From Isoetes taiwanensis (lineage: Eukaryota > Streptophyta > Lycopodiopsida > Isoetales > Isoetaceae), in NCBI GenBank assembly GCA_021234155.1, contig JAJEKV010000422.1:60001-124000 (forward strand): a stretch of DNA of 64,000 nucleotides, in the 5' to 3' direction. Both the position numbers and the translations under genes were made by a program. Below the pieces are notes generated by a model. The model was not told the DNA's origin. It saw nothing but the letters and a program-made list of their open reading frames with translations, and searched no databases. Every line of letters begins with the position of its first letter. The stretch's first letter is position 1. This document shows, piece after piece, positions 24,375 through 35,687 of this stretch.

Positions 24375-25440
24375 GCTCTTTCTCTCTCCTCTTCCTTTCT
24401 CTATCCTTTCTTCATTCCCTTTTCTTTTCTTCTCTCCTCCTCTGTTTTCCCAATTCTAACTTCTCTTGAATTACCAATTGCCATGTCATCATTATGCCAT
24501 GTCATCTCCTCTTTATTATTTTATATTATCTAAAGATAAAAGTACAATACAATTCACATCACATTTTTATCTCCTTTAAGATTCGACATCCTTGTCGAAT
24601 ACAATTCACATCACATCTACATTATTGCAAGTTATACTCCTTCACAACTTCATGTATTGTTTATACTTAACAAGTTTGATACATTTTTTAGATAGTCTAC
24701 ATGATATAGATTGAGGCGACACGTATGAGAAGACTATAGTTAAAATTAAGCCTTCTAATATGGTGGATTCCTCTGGTGAATCTTCCCATTTCTTGCCCTG
24801 CAAGGAATCTCTTTATACTCTGTGTCGCTTGCTTAGGGGGCATCTCGATTAGCCCAATTTCAAGGCTTCGTTATGCCTCTTCAGCATTGGGCACAGATTT
24901 GACCAATTCATGACGAATGTGATCAACAAAGGGGCGAGTTGTAGCTTCAAATCGAGTTGCAAATCTTCTCTTTCTTCTATTTCGTGGCTGCATAGCTCTT
25001 ATAGATCGGATCTATAGAGAAAATTGTGTTTTTGGAAGTGACTGACCCCAAGTTCTTTAGATTTTAGAGGTAATCTTATCCGTCTGCTTGCTTGCTCTCC
25101 AGATTTTGCTGCGTTGTGCTCCGACAATGGCGGTGATTTATGCGAGGTCGCCCCCTTTCATGTTTGGTTCATCATTCGGGTTATTTTAAGTCGATTTCAT
25201 GCAAGACCTGGTTTTGTAGTGATCTTTTCCATTTTTCCATTGATAAGTCGCATTTAATTAAAGTGGGCCAAATTTTGAATTTTGAGACTCGGACTGAAAA
25301 TGGGACTCATACTACAGAAAAAAAAAAATTCTGAATTGATTGCTTGAATAGAATTACACATCACACACAAAGAATTGGGTTACTTGTTTTCCTCATAAGT
25401 TTTACAAACCACTAGTTGAGAAAGTTTTCAAGCTTCTCAA
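24375..25440. other. Stretch without a supported gene
   Basis: Begins with a pyrimidine-rich tract (24375-24450). A minus-strand segment at about 25000-24870 can be read as MQPRNRRKRRFATRF and onward but has stops and no recognised domain. Confidence 0.35.
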
Positions 25441-25442
25441 TA

Positions 25443-28400
25443 TTATCTACCCTCATACAATGATACAGCATGGAGGTTGCTCATGGCTTTGTCCATCTCC
25501 CTTTTTGGGATCTTGTGTGTGTTGTCCTTTGCAATGTGAGAACTTGGATATGACCATACCACACACTCCACCAATTCCCTCCTTTGAGGATCAGCATGAT
25601 TTGCCCTCCACTTCTTCTCCCAGCAGTCGGTGTATTGCTCCTTCAAGTTGCCCTTCTTGTGTCTTCCAATGGGCTCCCAATATTGAATTTGGAATCCAGG
25701 ACGCAACTCCTCTCATTAGGGATTTTTTGAGATCATAAAAGGGCCTTCTAAGAATTGCTGACTAAGCTATATGAACTACCAATCAGAAAACAGAACTGGC
25801 AATCCAGTCAGCAAAACAGTTATAACTAACTCACTGGATCACATTTTCTAGCATAAGTGTTGATAGAAAAGTCCAAATGAGCTCTTGTTTGGTGCAATAG
25901 ATAGATCTCATTGAGATCTTTCCAACCTTGGGTAGTTTGCATATCTTTTAGCCCCGTAGGATAGTAAAAAATGGTAAAAACCATATTTTTTGGAGTTTTG
26001 ACAATCATAAGTGGTTAAAATATGTGCAAAATACTAAGGTTTGAAAGATCTCAACGAGATCTATCTATTGCACTAAATGAGAGCTCATTTGGACTTTTCT
26101 ATCAATAGTTATGCTAGAAAATGTGATCCAGTGAGTTAGTTATAACAGTTTTGCTGACTGGACCCGTCAGGCTCTGATTTCTGATTGGTAGTTCATTTAT
26201 CTTCATTTGGCTTAGTTGGCATGGTTTGAAGGCCCTTTTTTAATCTCATAGTGGTGGTTACATCAGAGAGTGCCACCCCTAACCATATTGGACAATCCTC
26301 ATCATCAGGCCTTACTAGCACAAAGTATCCTTTCTTGATGTCCTCAAAGGGATCCCACTCAGGAAGATCAAACCACTTCGGCTTTGAGGCCTTACTTCCC
26401 ACAAACCACTTGGAACCTTTGTTAGGACCCAAATGAACATTCTTAGACGTGCTTGCTCCTTGAGAACCCTCCCATCTGGACTCTGGCAAGAACCCATCTC
26501 TCAGCTCCCTCCCACATGGTTGTTCAGTTTCTAAGCATGTCACAACTTTCTCCCAGTATTTGATTAGGGAGTCCATGTGATTACAACTCGATTCCTTGTA
26601 CAGGCATCCACAACTTGTCACCTGGTCTCCACTTATATTTCATGATTGGTATTCCATCCCTAACCCAAAACTTGAACTGAAGTGGCTTTGTGTGTCTTGT
26701 CAACTGATCCTTACCATCTAGCAAGTATCCCTCGACAAATGATTTCCAATCTGCAACTTCATCCATCAAGAAAGCTATTGGGTTTGGGTCAATGCAGCTC
26801 TCAAACACATCTATTAGTTCAGGGAGACTAGTCACGTTTTCTCTCTTGAGCTTGGTGGAGAAAGTTCCAAAGAATGCATCTATATCATCATGCGTATGCC
26901 GAACCATCATGAATCCCACTTTCACAACTTTGAATACTCCCAATACTGTCAAGTATGACATTGCCCCAAACATCCATCTATTCTTGTTTTCTTTCCAACA
27001 GTTGTCCAATTGAACACATAGCTCCTCTGGCAGTTGTTTCTCAAGTAAGGGGAAATCATCCCAAGTCCTCCTTGATTCACTGGACACCTTGGATGTGAGC
27101 TTTTTTATCTGCCTTTAGTAACAAAGCGGTTGATCATCCATCAAAGCCTCAAAAATGGGTGCTGATGGGGAATACCTCCTCCTTTCTATCGATCCTTTCT
27201 CTAGTGTTCTCAAGCACTTGAAAATAGAGCTCACATGGAAGTTTGGATCATTCCTCCATAGATCAAGCACAAAATGACCATAGGTTCCAGTTCCATGACC
27301 ATGTGTTAAGACACCCGCCAGACTTACTTTCATCTGAAAAGCGTTTTGACAATGTTGGTCCATTTTATCATGAATTATACACAAAAATCTGTCAGGCTGC
27401 ATCTGAGAAAATGTTCTCCACTGCCAATACAACTGTCTACATGATATTTGGTCCCTTTGGTGATCTGCAAATTGCTCCCTAATTGCCATTCTTTCTTTCT
27501 CTATTGCAGTTGATGCAAGTGTATCCTTGAGTTGAATGCAAGTGTTGCACTTTGAGAATGGCATGTGTTGCAGGACACTCACGTCTGAGAAGTGAGTGCT
27601 CCATAACTTGTTGAAATGTGATTGAGAAAGAGGCCTACCCCCAGTAGTTTCTAGGATGGAGTTGACCTCTTTAAGGCACTCTTTTTGGATATAGTGTTGT
27701 GGCAACACCCTTTGCACCACTCGCACACCGTGCTCGTTCACCTTCGACTTGTGGGGCATAGATTGAGACATGTATCTCATAAAGCTCTCGAAGACTGCAA
27801 TGGCCTTGAGAGTGTTTGCTCTAGGTTTGCATTGCCATGTTGGAACAAACTGTGCCCTTTTCTAACCTGCTCCCAGTATTTGTAGAATGAAGACTTGCTC
27901 ACGCCAAGAATCCATCTCAGTGCTCTCATACATACCTTTAGGCACCTCAATTGATATAGTAACCTTCCTGTGTCTTCATCATAGCTGGAATTTCTACACA
28001 AGGAGTAGATGAAATTAATCCTATCTTTCTGAAGGTGTCCAATGTATTGGGACCTTATCTGCACGGGGTCATCCACACTGTACTGGACTGTGCAATCTAG
28101 GTTGCAACACTCTTGTCCCCTAATTGCCTCTAGGTTTTCTTTGGTTGGGCCCATACTTTCCATCCTTTCTAAATATTTGTCACTTCTAGGCCTCTTGGGC
28201 ACCCTTGGCTGCCTTTTATGAAAAACATAGCGCCTCTTCCTTGTGATCAAAGGATGCTCATCCACCACCAAATCTTCCACATGGCCTGGGGTGGGCCTTG
28301 GGGTATGTAGTTCAGTAGGGCATTCCAAACTATCACCATTCTTTTGTGCAATATATCTAATTGGCCATCTTAACTGTGTTTGGGACTCCAACAACCCAGA

Positions 28401-28706
28401 GCACACAATGCAATCACTAGAGCTTCCCTGGGACATGATTGTATTAACTTGGATAAGAAGCTTCACAATGCCAACTCCAAGATGATCATCTCCCAGCCTT
28501 TCATCATTCACACTATCAAAAGGATCAACTGCAGTTATGATGCCCTCTGCAAATACTGTCTCGTTGCAAGGGTGCAACAACAAGCAGGCCATCTTCCTCC
28601 ATTGGAGCCTAGGGCAATGTCCTGTGCTGGGCTTCCTTGGCTCCATTTTGCTCATCTCACATGCTCCCTGAATGAAAGAGCACATATTAAAACCATATAC
28701 AACCAT
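25443..28706 (-). pseudogene. DUF7869-type transposase-like gene, frameshifted
   Basis: Four long minus-strand frames form one gene. The block at 28706-27777 has basic and Cys-bearing segments. The block at 27780-27115 includes CIIHDKMDQ and HGHGTGTYGHFVLD. The block at 27087-26581 includes VQLDNCWKENKN and GFMMVRHTHDDIDAFFG, the hallmark of the DUF7869 family. The block at 26621-26193 includes KKGYFVLVRPDDEDCPIWLG. A tail (IQYWEPIGRHKKG) lies at 25706-25443. Asp-containing motifs in order are reminiscent of a DDE nuclease, but catalysis for this family is inferred. Frame changes occur near 27860 and 26600, with an in-frame stop at 27117-27115. A foldback separates the last block from the tail. 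The gene is dead unless spliced unusually. Confidence 0.7.
25729..26250. repeat. Long inverted repeat (foldback) in the DUF7869-type gene
   Basis: Arms of about 190 bp (25729-25920 and 26042-26250) with cores gaactaccaatcagaaa, cagtcagcaaaacagttata and gtccaaatgagctc on the left and their complements on the right, around a 120-bp centre. The outer right arm overlaps the end of the coding block at 26193, so its limit is uncertain: it is either a MITE insertion or an inverted duplication. Confidence 0.8.
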
Positions 28707-28965
28707 TTAAACCATTAAATCCATTTAAACCATTTAAACCACATAGAACCATTAAAAACATTACAACCATATAACCATTAAAAACATTAAAACCATATAA
28801 CCATTAAAAACATTAAAACACTATAACCATTAACCATTAACCATTAACCATTAACCATTAAAAACATTATAACTATTAACCATTAACCATTATAAACATT
28901 ATAACCATTAACCATTAACAATTAAAACCATTGTAACCATATAACCATTAAAAACATGGCCCACG
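28685..28965. repeat. AACCATTA-type simple repeat
   Basis: Low-complexity tract of accatt, aaaacatt and taaccatt units, just upstream of the DUF7869-type gene. Confidence 0.9.
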
Positions 28966-29940
28966 TGGCGCCTCGTCAACGACCGCTGACATTGGCACGT
29001 CAGCAATCCGGACACCCAGGTCACGGACCGCATGGCCCACACGTGACAGGGTGTCATAATGGCACTTTATCGAGGTTCGAGGGTGCAGCCTGAAATAACT
29101 GCACCCTTTCCTCTTCCCCCGCGACCCATTCATCCATTCATTCTTTCTCTGTTCTGTTTTTCCATTCCTTCTCTGGAGCTCCGCCCTTGGCGATCCTTCC
29201 AATCTCTCAATTTCGACGTCTTCTTATGACAGCAGCCTGGTCGACGGATCGGGACGCATCTAGCGCCGAGGTTTTTGCGCAGTTTGAGTGTTCGAGCGGG
29301 CGTTACTGCCTAAGAAGAAAGTGAGGTTCTTCTCTGTAAGTTTATAGCTTTTTTTATTGTCTTTTTAGTTTTCTGTAAGTCCTTTACTGCACTCTTACTT
29401 ATATTCTTTTATCAGAGGTTCTTACTATCCCCTGTTTCAATTTCCAGCCCGACAAATCCCTATTCTCGCTTTGCAAACGCCTGTTCAAACATGGAATCAA
29501 ACACGGGAGCTTCCTCTGCATCCAGCAAATCTACCAGGTTTGCTTTTTTAATATGTTCTCTTTTGTCTCCACTGTTTCACTCTATTTCACATCTTTTCAC
29601 TGTTTTCTATTTTGCTTTTGTTTTGTTTTCTGTTTTTGTTTTCTTCTTCTTAGTTTTTGTTTAATTGAATACCTTGTACAGGCATAAGTAAGACTAGTGC
29701 TAAGACTAGTGACAAGCAACCGAACTAGGAATCCTCAGAGACAGGTGATAGGAAGAAGAAAACTACAGAGCAGTAACAGAAATTGCAAAACTTTCTATGA
29801 ATGTTTCATAACAGAAAACTATGAATGAATGTTTCTAACTATGATCTAAGAACAGGATTTGCTTTACAGCAAATGCAAATCTTTCTAAAAATGCAAATCT
29901 TTCTAACTCACAGAATATCCTCCCTTGCAGGAAAAGTGCA
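28966..29940. other. Stretch without a supported gene
   Basis: A GC-richer segment (28966-29310) is followed by sequence where an ATG at 29490 starts a 16-codon Ser-rich frame (MESNTGASSASSKSTR) ending at a possible splice donor. This may be the start of a spliced gene, but nothing downstream supports it. Confidence 0.3.
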
Positions 29941-29951
29941 GACTACACCCG

Positions 29952-30830
29952 GCTTTCTCGACTCGCGAGTCGAGAATGCCTCAGCTTGCCAACAATCTAG
30001 GAAGTACAAGCCTTTCTCGACTCGCGAGTAGAGAATTTCTCGACTCGCGAGGCGAGAACAGGGAGTGTACACCCTGGATTGTTGGCTGGTTGAGGCAATC
30101 TCAAATCGCGAGTCGAGAATGCAGACAGCTACCCAACGTCTTTCTAGTCCTCGAAAGCCAGCCAATGCCTTTGTGCATTCTCGACTCGCGAGTCGAGAAT
30201 GTCATACACAGCCAATGGCTCTGTTGTTCGGTCGCAGGTGCCCCCACCTAGTCCGAGCTACTCCCCTTCGAACCTTCTTCGTCGAATATTGCGAAGGGGA
30301 CTGGCTCCGACTGGATGGAGGCCTCTACGACTAACCAGAGACGTGCTGGCTGTCTTCTCGACTCGTGAGTCGAGAAGACCCGCTAGTCGAGAATCCCAGT
30401 GCATTCTTCTGTGTCTTGTCCCAGGCGCCTGCAGACAGTCTTAGCCACTCTCCTTCAAATTATCTTCCTCGAGTATTGCGAAGGGAAGTGGCCCTGACTG
30501 TCTGCAGGCCTGTGGGTCAAACCACATGGGGCTTTCTCGACATGTTTTCTCGTGCATTCTCAACTCGCAAGTCGAGAATCCCTTAGCCAGCCAATTATCC
30601 TGTGTCTGGTCGTAGGTTCCTCGACCCAGTCAGAGCCACTCTCCTTCGAACCATCTTTCTCGAATATTGCGAAGAGAAGGGGCTCGGACTGGGTGGAGGC
30701 CTCTGCAACTAACCACAGGGAAATGCATCCTTAAGGCCTCAGCCACCCAACAAGTTTATTCTCTACTGAAGATTCGATAATGCCATAGGTTGGCTTGCTG
30801 TCGGCATTCTCGACTCGCCTTCTGTTTTTC
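29952..30830. repeat. Array of TCTCGACTCGCGAGTCGAGA palindromes and tandem hairpins
   Basis: About nine full or half copies of the perfect palindrome tctcgactcgcgagtcgaga are scattered through the region. Between them lie three tandem units, at about 30230-30335, 30413-30520 and 30607-30713. Each forms a stem of about 35-40 bp around a loop containing cgaatattg or cgagtattg. Confidence 0.8.
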
Positions 30831-30956
30831 TGTAGCTTTTACTAATTCAAAATAACTTTCCCATGTAGAAAGGAATCCAAAGACAGTGGGCGGGTTTCTC
30901 TTTTCACCGGAGAAGGTAGGCATTCCTACAACTTTCTCTAGCCATTTACAAGAGGA

Positions 30957-31169
30957 TTATGGAGGCAGGCTAGATGGATTAGGTTGTGCATTTGTTTGCA
31001 CAGAAGGCTCAGGTAAAAATTTATAAGCCAAAAACAGGTATTCCAGTTGTTTTTGACAATCTGCAGGATTGGTAGAAGGAGGAATAGCCATTTGATCTGC
31101 TATGTAGCTGGCATTGCTCATAGACTGGGTGTATTGATGATCAGGTACACCGAAGCGATTAGTAGACAT
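30957..31169 (-). pseudogene. Start of a gag-like ORF behind a minus-strand LTR
   Basis: A 70-codon frame beginning MSTNRFGVPDHQYTQ starts about 25 bp inside the primer-binding site of the LTR at 31212-31672, the usual place for a retrotransposon gag start. It stops early and no further gag or pol is seen leftward, so the element is truncated. Confidence 0.45.
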
Positions 31170-31194
31170 TGTTCAGAGGTTTTCAGAATCAAGA

Positions 31195-31208
31195 GGCTCT
31201 GATATCAA
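31195..31208 (-). other. Primer-binding site of minus-strand LTR element
   Basis: The minus strand reads TTGATATCAGAGCC, a one-mismatch version of the initiator tRNA-Met complement, next to the LTR end. Confidence 0.65.
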
Positions 31209-31211
31209 AGT

Positions 31212-31672
31212 TGATACGACTGCAAAAACTTTACAGTAAATCAAGAGTCAAAGAATGGGAACTACCTAATAACTTCAAATTCCAGCCTTCACGGCTATGC
31301 TCTCCACCCAACTGGGCCCAGGCTCAGCAAGAAATCGTTATCTTGCCTCCCCAATCGCATCCAAGAGTTCAATACAAGATCCACAATTCTGACTGCAGGC
31401 AAGGCAGATGGCTACACTAAGACTCAATCGAAAGTTCTCTATCAGAAATAAGAGGAACAGATGCTTTTATAAGCACAGATTGACCTTTTCCAGATTGACC
31501 TTTTTCCAATTCAAAAATATCTCCACAAAGGTAGGGATTTCGACCAGAAATATCAAAGATTTGCCTTTTGACAGTGCCGGATCTGCCTTCTTTACCAGTT
31601 CCAGGAGAATTCGTTAGTCCCGGATACAGACTTGAGCTGTTTCTGCGGATAGGGGTCCGCGACCCGTTATCA
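31212..31672 (-). repeat. 5' LTR of a truncated minus-strand retrotransposon
   Basis: Bounded by TGATA and TATCA inverted termini, with a primer-binding site directly inside. It is 461 bp long; no partner LTR is in the window. Confidence 0.6.
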
Positions 31673-32028
31673 GCCGGGTTTATAAACTTTAAATTAAATA
31701 ACTAATGGTTCATTGTTTAAAGAATTTATTGCTTACCATGAACCTAACCATAATTTTAGACCATAGTTTAAAGTCTAGACTACCCTTGACACATTAATTA
31801 CTAATATTGAATTCCATATGCGTTGGGCCTGAACCGCTCCCCCAAACACCACCATATCAATATCCAGGCACACTACATTGAGTTGGACTCGCTTAACAGT
31901 GACGACTATACGAATATTCGTATCATACTTGCATGTTGGTGTGACGACCATGCGAATATCCGTATCATATTTATATGTACAAAAGATGGTCGTCACAAGG
32001 ATGTAAAAGTATAGTTGCATAAGATAGA
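31673..32028. other. Short stretch without a gene
   Basis: AT-rich. Includes two related segments with cores gacgactatacgaatattcg and gacgaccatgcgaatatccg around 31902-31965. Nothing else recognised. Confidence 0.35.
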
Positions 32029-34419
32029 TTGGAGCTCAGAGAATGGGTTGCTTCACATGAATCTGTCTCCAGCTCTGGATTGAGGCCATCAGAGCCTAAA
32101 ATTAGCTTGTCCGAGAAGTTTGATGGCACTCGGTCCAAGCTTCATGGTTTATTGAATCAGATCAAGCTTGTGATCCAGTTCCATCCTCATAGATATCCTA
32201 CGGCCCGGGAACAAGTTGAATTGATTGGTTCCCTCCTCACAGGGCCAGCTCTAAGTTGGTTTGCTCCTTTATTGGAGAAAGAAGCCCCATAATTGCAGGA
32301 TTTTTCTGCCTTCACTGCATAGCTCAAGGCATGCTTTGGAGACACGAATCGCCAGTGCACAACCGTCATAAAACTCTGTAATCTCAAACAAGGCTCTCAT
32401 CCAACATCAATATATGCATCAGAATTTCGTCAGATTGCTGTAGATACAACCTAGGATGATCTTGCACTTCAAGATTACTTTCAAAGGGGTTTACGTAAGA
32501 ATGTCAAAGATATGTCGTTCTCTATGGAGGACCCTCAGACTTTAGAAGAAGCCATTACATTTCCAGTCCGTTGTGATAATCAGCTTTTAGAACGTAGGCA
32601 AGAGAGACGTAGTCATGCCTTTCCAGTCCCACAAGCACCTGTTGCTACGCCTGCCCCGGTCCCATCGGTAGAATCCGGTCAGTCTGGGCCCGAGCCTATA
32701 CAGCGCTTCGAACGTCAGCAAGAGAGGCATAGTCATATCTTTCCAATCTCACAAGCATCTGTTGCTCGGTAGAATCCAGCAGGTCTAGGCCCGAGTCTAT
32801 GCAGATTGATCGGGCAGTCCGAGGACCCTTGTCTGCTGCCGAAAAACGGCGTTGGAGAGAGGCTCATCTTTGCCACTATTATGGAGGAGCTGGTCATATT
32901 GTATGTGGATGCCTTATGAAGCGCCCAAATCAGTCGAACGACTCCATGAGCCGGTCCGAGTAGTAGGAGTCTCTCGTCGGCTAGACGCCATTTCTTAGAT
33001 TCCTTGCACGCTTCATAACAGGTTTATCCCATCAGATAAGGTCAGCAAGGAATTTTTTATCTCTACATCATTAGAATCAGAGGTTGAGAGGTGGAAGCCT
33101 TGGTGCAACTTGATTATGGTGCAAATACCTGCTTTATAGATAGTGCATTCGCCACTAAGCACGCCATCTCTAGAAGCAAGGCTGAGCATCCCAGTTCTGT
33201 TGGTGTGATTGATGGACATGAGATCTCCGCAAACATAGTCACAGAATTACTGCACCTCTTCAGGTTTTGTTCGAGGGAGCTTTTTGTAGCATTTCCTTCA
33301 ATCTCATCGCTAGCCCACATGCGCCAATAGTCTTGGATCTGCCCTGGCTCGAGCTACACAACCTACAGATTGATTGACGTATTAAATTTTTTCGGTTTGC
33401 TTGTGCTAGCTCTAGTTCCAATTCATCTGCAGTTCAGGCCTCTGCAGCAATATCTATTCAGTCCATGCAGTATCATGGGCTCCTGATTTTATCCTTGCTA
33501 TTCCTGTTTCTGCTCCACATCCTGATTCGGCTCTTGTCTCTACTCCAGTTCGTATTCCAGATTCTGACCATGTTCTAGATGATGTCCCAGCTCTAGTTCT
33601 TGCTCCAGTTCCTGCTCCAGTTCCTGTTCCAGTAGTTCCTGCTCCTGCTCCTACTCCTATTCCTGCTCCTGTTCCTGCTTCTGTAGAGGCTTCTTCACGC
33701 CCTCAATTTTGTATCTCGAAGATTCCTCATGCAAGATCCAAGTTCTGTATTTGCAATCCAGGTTCATGCATTGGCTAGCTCTGCACTAGTGAAGTCTGCT
33801 CCAATGCTCCCAGATAAATATGGCGACTTCTCTGATGTTTTTGATAAAGTCAAGGCCAACAAGCTCTCAGAGCATCGTCCACATGATTGTCTTATTGATT
33901 TACAGCCCGAGACAATGTCGCCGTATAGTCCCATATATGGTCTATCTCTCGCTGAGTTGAAGGTTTTGAGGGATTATATTGAAGAGAATGTAGCTAGCTA
34001 CTGGCTTCATTCGACATTCTTAGTCTCCTGCTGGAACGCCTATCTTGTTCCTAAAAAAGAAGGATGATTCTCTGCGTCTAGTCGTTGATTATTGTGACCT
34101 CAATAAAATCACAGTGTCATATTGATATCCACTTAATTGTTGGAGCGAATCTAGGGTGCACACTATTTTACGAGGATTGATCTTCGTGGTGCCTACAATC
34201 TTATCCGGATCTGGGACGAGGGTGATGAGTAGAAGACAATATCTCGTATTCGGTATGGCCATTCTGAATACACAGTTATACCGTTTGGGCTAACTAATGC
34301 TCCAGCAGTATTTAGACATATGGCCAATGATGTTTTCCGGGAGTTTTTAGACATCTTTGTTATCATCTGTTTGGATGATATTCTTATTTATTTTAGACTC
34401 TCGAAGAACATACGAGGCA
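32029..34419 (+). pseudogene. Old Ty3/gypsy element 1, gag to RT (left part)
   Basis: Decayed polyprotein of a Ty3/gypsy retrotransposon. The gag core is at 32029-32292 (LIGSLLTGPALSWFAPLLE). A zinc-knuckle remnant near 32868 has a Cys replaced (CHYYGGAGHIVC). The protease site is altered from DSGA to DYGA at 33112 (QLDYGANTCFID). A Pro/Ala/Val repeat linker lies at 33540-33690. The RT N-terminal region is at 33830-34070 (SPYSPIYGLSLAELKVLRDY), and the RT core around 34300-34400 reads [19 protein letters not shown]. Many stops. It is interrupted at 34415-34419 (AGGCA) by the copia element and continues at 39992. Confidence 0.75.
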
Positions 34420-35106
34420 TGTTAAATGGTGTCATGTTATTTATGTGCAATACAGAACTCCAGGTGTAATTCAAGACAAGTTTAAGTTATGCAGTTCAAG
34501 GCAAGTTGGTTATGAAGAGATGTTGAAGTTTAACACAGGGTGTGCATGAAGACAACATTCAGTGGGAAAAATGAATGCTTGCAGAACTTAAACCTAGGTA
34601 TGTTCATAAAGGGAACATGGTTAAAGGTTAGGGCATGATTATGTGTTAACAAGTAATCATGCCAATATTATTATGAATTGTGAGTTCAATGGTCGAAGCT
34701 ACATACGCATGTGGGATATATTAAGCTCGAAAAATATGGGATATTGTGCAGATAAGAGAGACTCATATAGAACTCCGATGGCTAAGGCTTGCCGATCGGA
34801 TCTAGCAGTTCGTGTAGATAAATAGACAGAGAAGAATGAATGAAATACGCTGAAGAAGTTTAAGTGCCGGATTGGATCGAATTTAGTTGGAATTCGATGC
34901 CTGAGTTGTTGAAGACTCCTATTGCTACAGTAAATCGTGCAATGTTTTTTGAACAGTGATTTCCTATGATTTCTCTCAATGGTTAGTAAGTAATGTCAAG
35001 TTTACATTGAGAAAATAAAGTTTAAAGGAAAGTCATTTGAAATACATCCATACAAGTGTTCTTAGAGTTATATTGGAAAATCATAGGAATAATCTTGCTA
35101 CTAACA
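34420..35106 (+). repeat. 5' LTR of copia element
   Basis: 687 bp with TG...CA ends; TSD AGGCA precedes it and the PBS follows one base after. Confidence 0.95.
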
Positions 35107-35107
35107 G

Positions 35108-35119
35108 TGGTATCAGAAC
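35108..35119 (+). other. Primer-binding site of copia element
   Basis: TGGTATCAGAAC, complementary to the initiator tRNA-Met 3' end with one difference from the usual GAGC. Confidence 0.9.
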
Positions 35120-35120
35120 C

Positions 35121-35687
35121 ATGTCAAGCAGGTTTGGAGCAGGCTTGCTAAATTCTATTGCTGTTTATGAAGGAGGCTCAGGCTTTCAGATTTGGAAAGA
35201 ACAGATCAAGAATGTTCTTGAAAATGAGGGACTTTGGGAATTAGTTCAAGGAACGGGTTCAAGTGCAACTTCTGTGGTTGCAGGAGGAAGTGCCAGCTCT
35301 TCTGAAGAGTCTGGTGAAGTAGAGTCAAGCAAAAGTGGAAAAGATGAAGTTGTTAAGATTCGAGAAGCATATGGTATTCTGACCAGCAAAGTTGGTGCTT
35401 CAATTTTGCTGAAGATAAGGGGAAAATCTTCTAGTGATATTTGGAGGTTCTTGCTTAAGAACTATGAGGAAAAATCATCTTCTCAGATTGATGTTCTTGA
35501 TAAGGTACTTAGGATGTTAAGGGTAAAAGAAGGTGATGACTTGCCAAAGTTTTTCTCTAAATTTGATAACATTGTGGCAGATTTAGAAGGAGCTGGGGTT
35601 TTGCTGACTGAGCACAGCAAAAATTATTGCATGTGGCAAGAGCAGTTGAAGGGAATAAGCATTTATCAACTCTTATTAGGAATGTAG
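35121..35687 (+). CDS. Copia gag, N-terminal part
   Basis: Capsid-forming protein. The ATG at 35121 is directly after the PBS (MSSRFGAGLLNS), which decides the start over the upstream in-frame Met at 35037 inside the LTR. It contains the copia gag core (YEGGSGFQIWKEQIKNVLEN, LLKNYEEKSSSQIDVLDKVL). At about 35630 the homology moves to another frame, where gag continues into the zinc knuckles. Out of frame, this ORF ends with unrelated residues. The change is equivalent to a -1 shift; no classical slippery heptamer is evident, so a simple indel is more likely. Confidence 0.85.
   Translation: MSSRFGAGLLNSIAVYEGGSGFQIWKEQIKNVLENEGLWELVQGTGSSATSVVAGGSASSSEESGEVESSKSGKDEVVKIREAYGILTSKVGASILLKIRGKSSSDIWRFLLKNYEEKSSSQIDVLDKVLRMLRVKEGDDLPKFFSKFDNIVADLEGAGVLLTEHSKNYCMWQEQLKGISIYQLLLGM

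Noticed and set aside
28685-28965. Interstitial telomere repeat
   Set aside because: Units are AACCATTA-like and irregular, not the plant TTTAGGG/CCCTAAA type.
29952-30830. CRISPR-like array of 20-bp palindromes
   Set aside because: No constant spacers and a eukaryotic context; better seen as a repeat or hairpin cluster.
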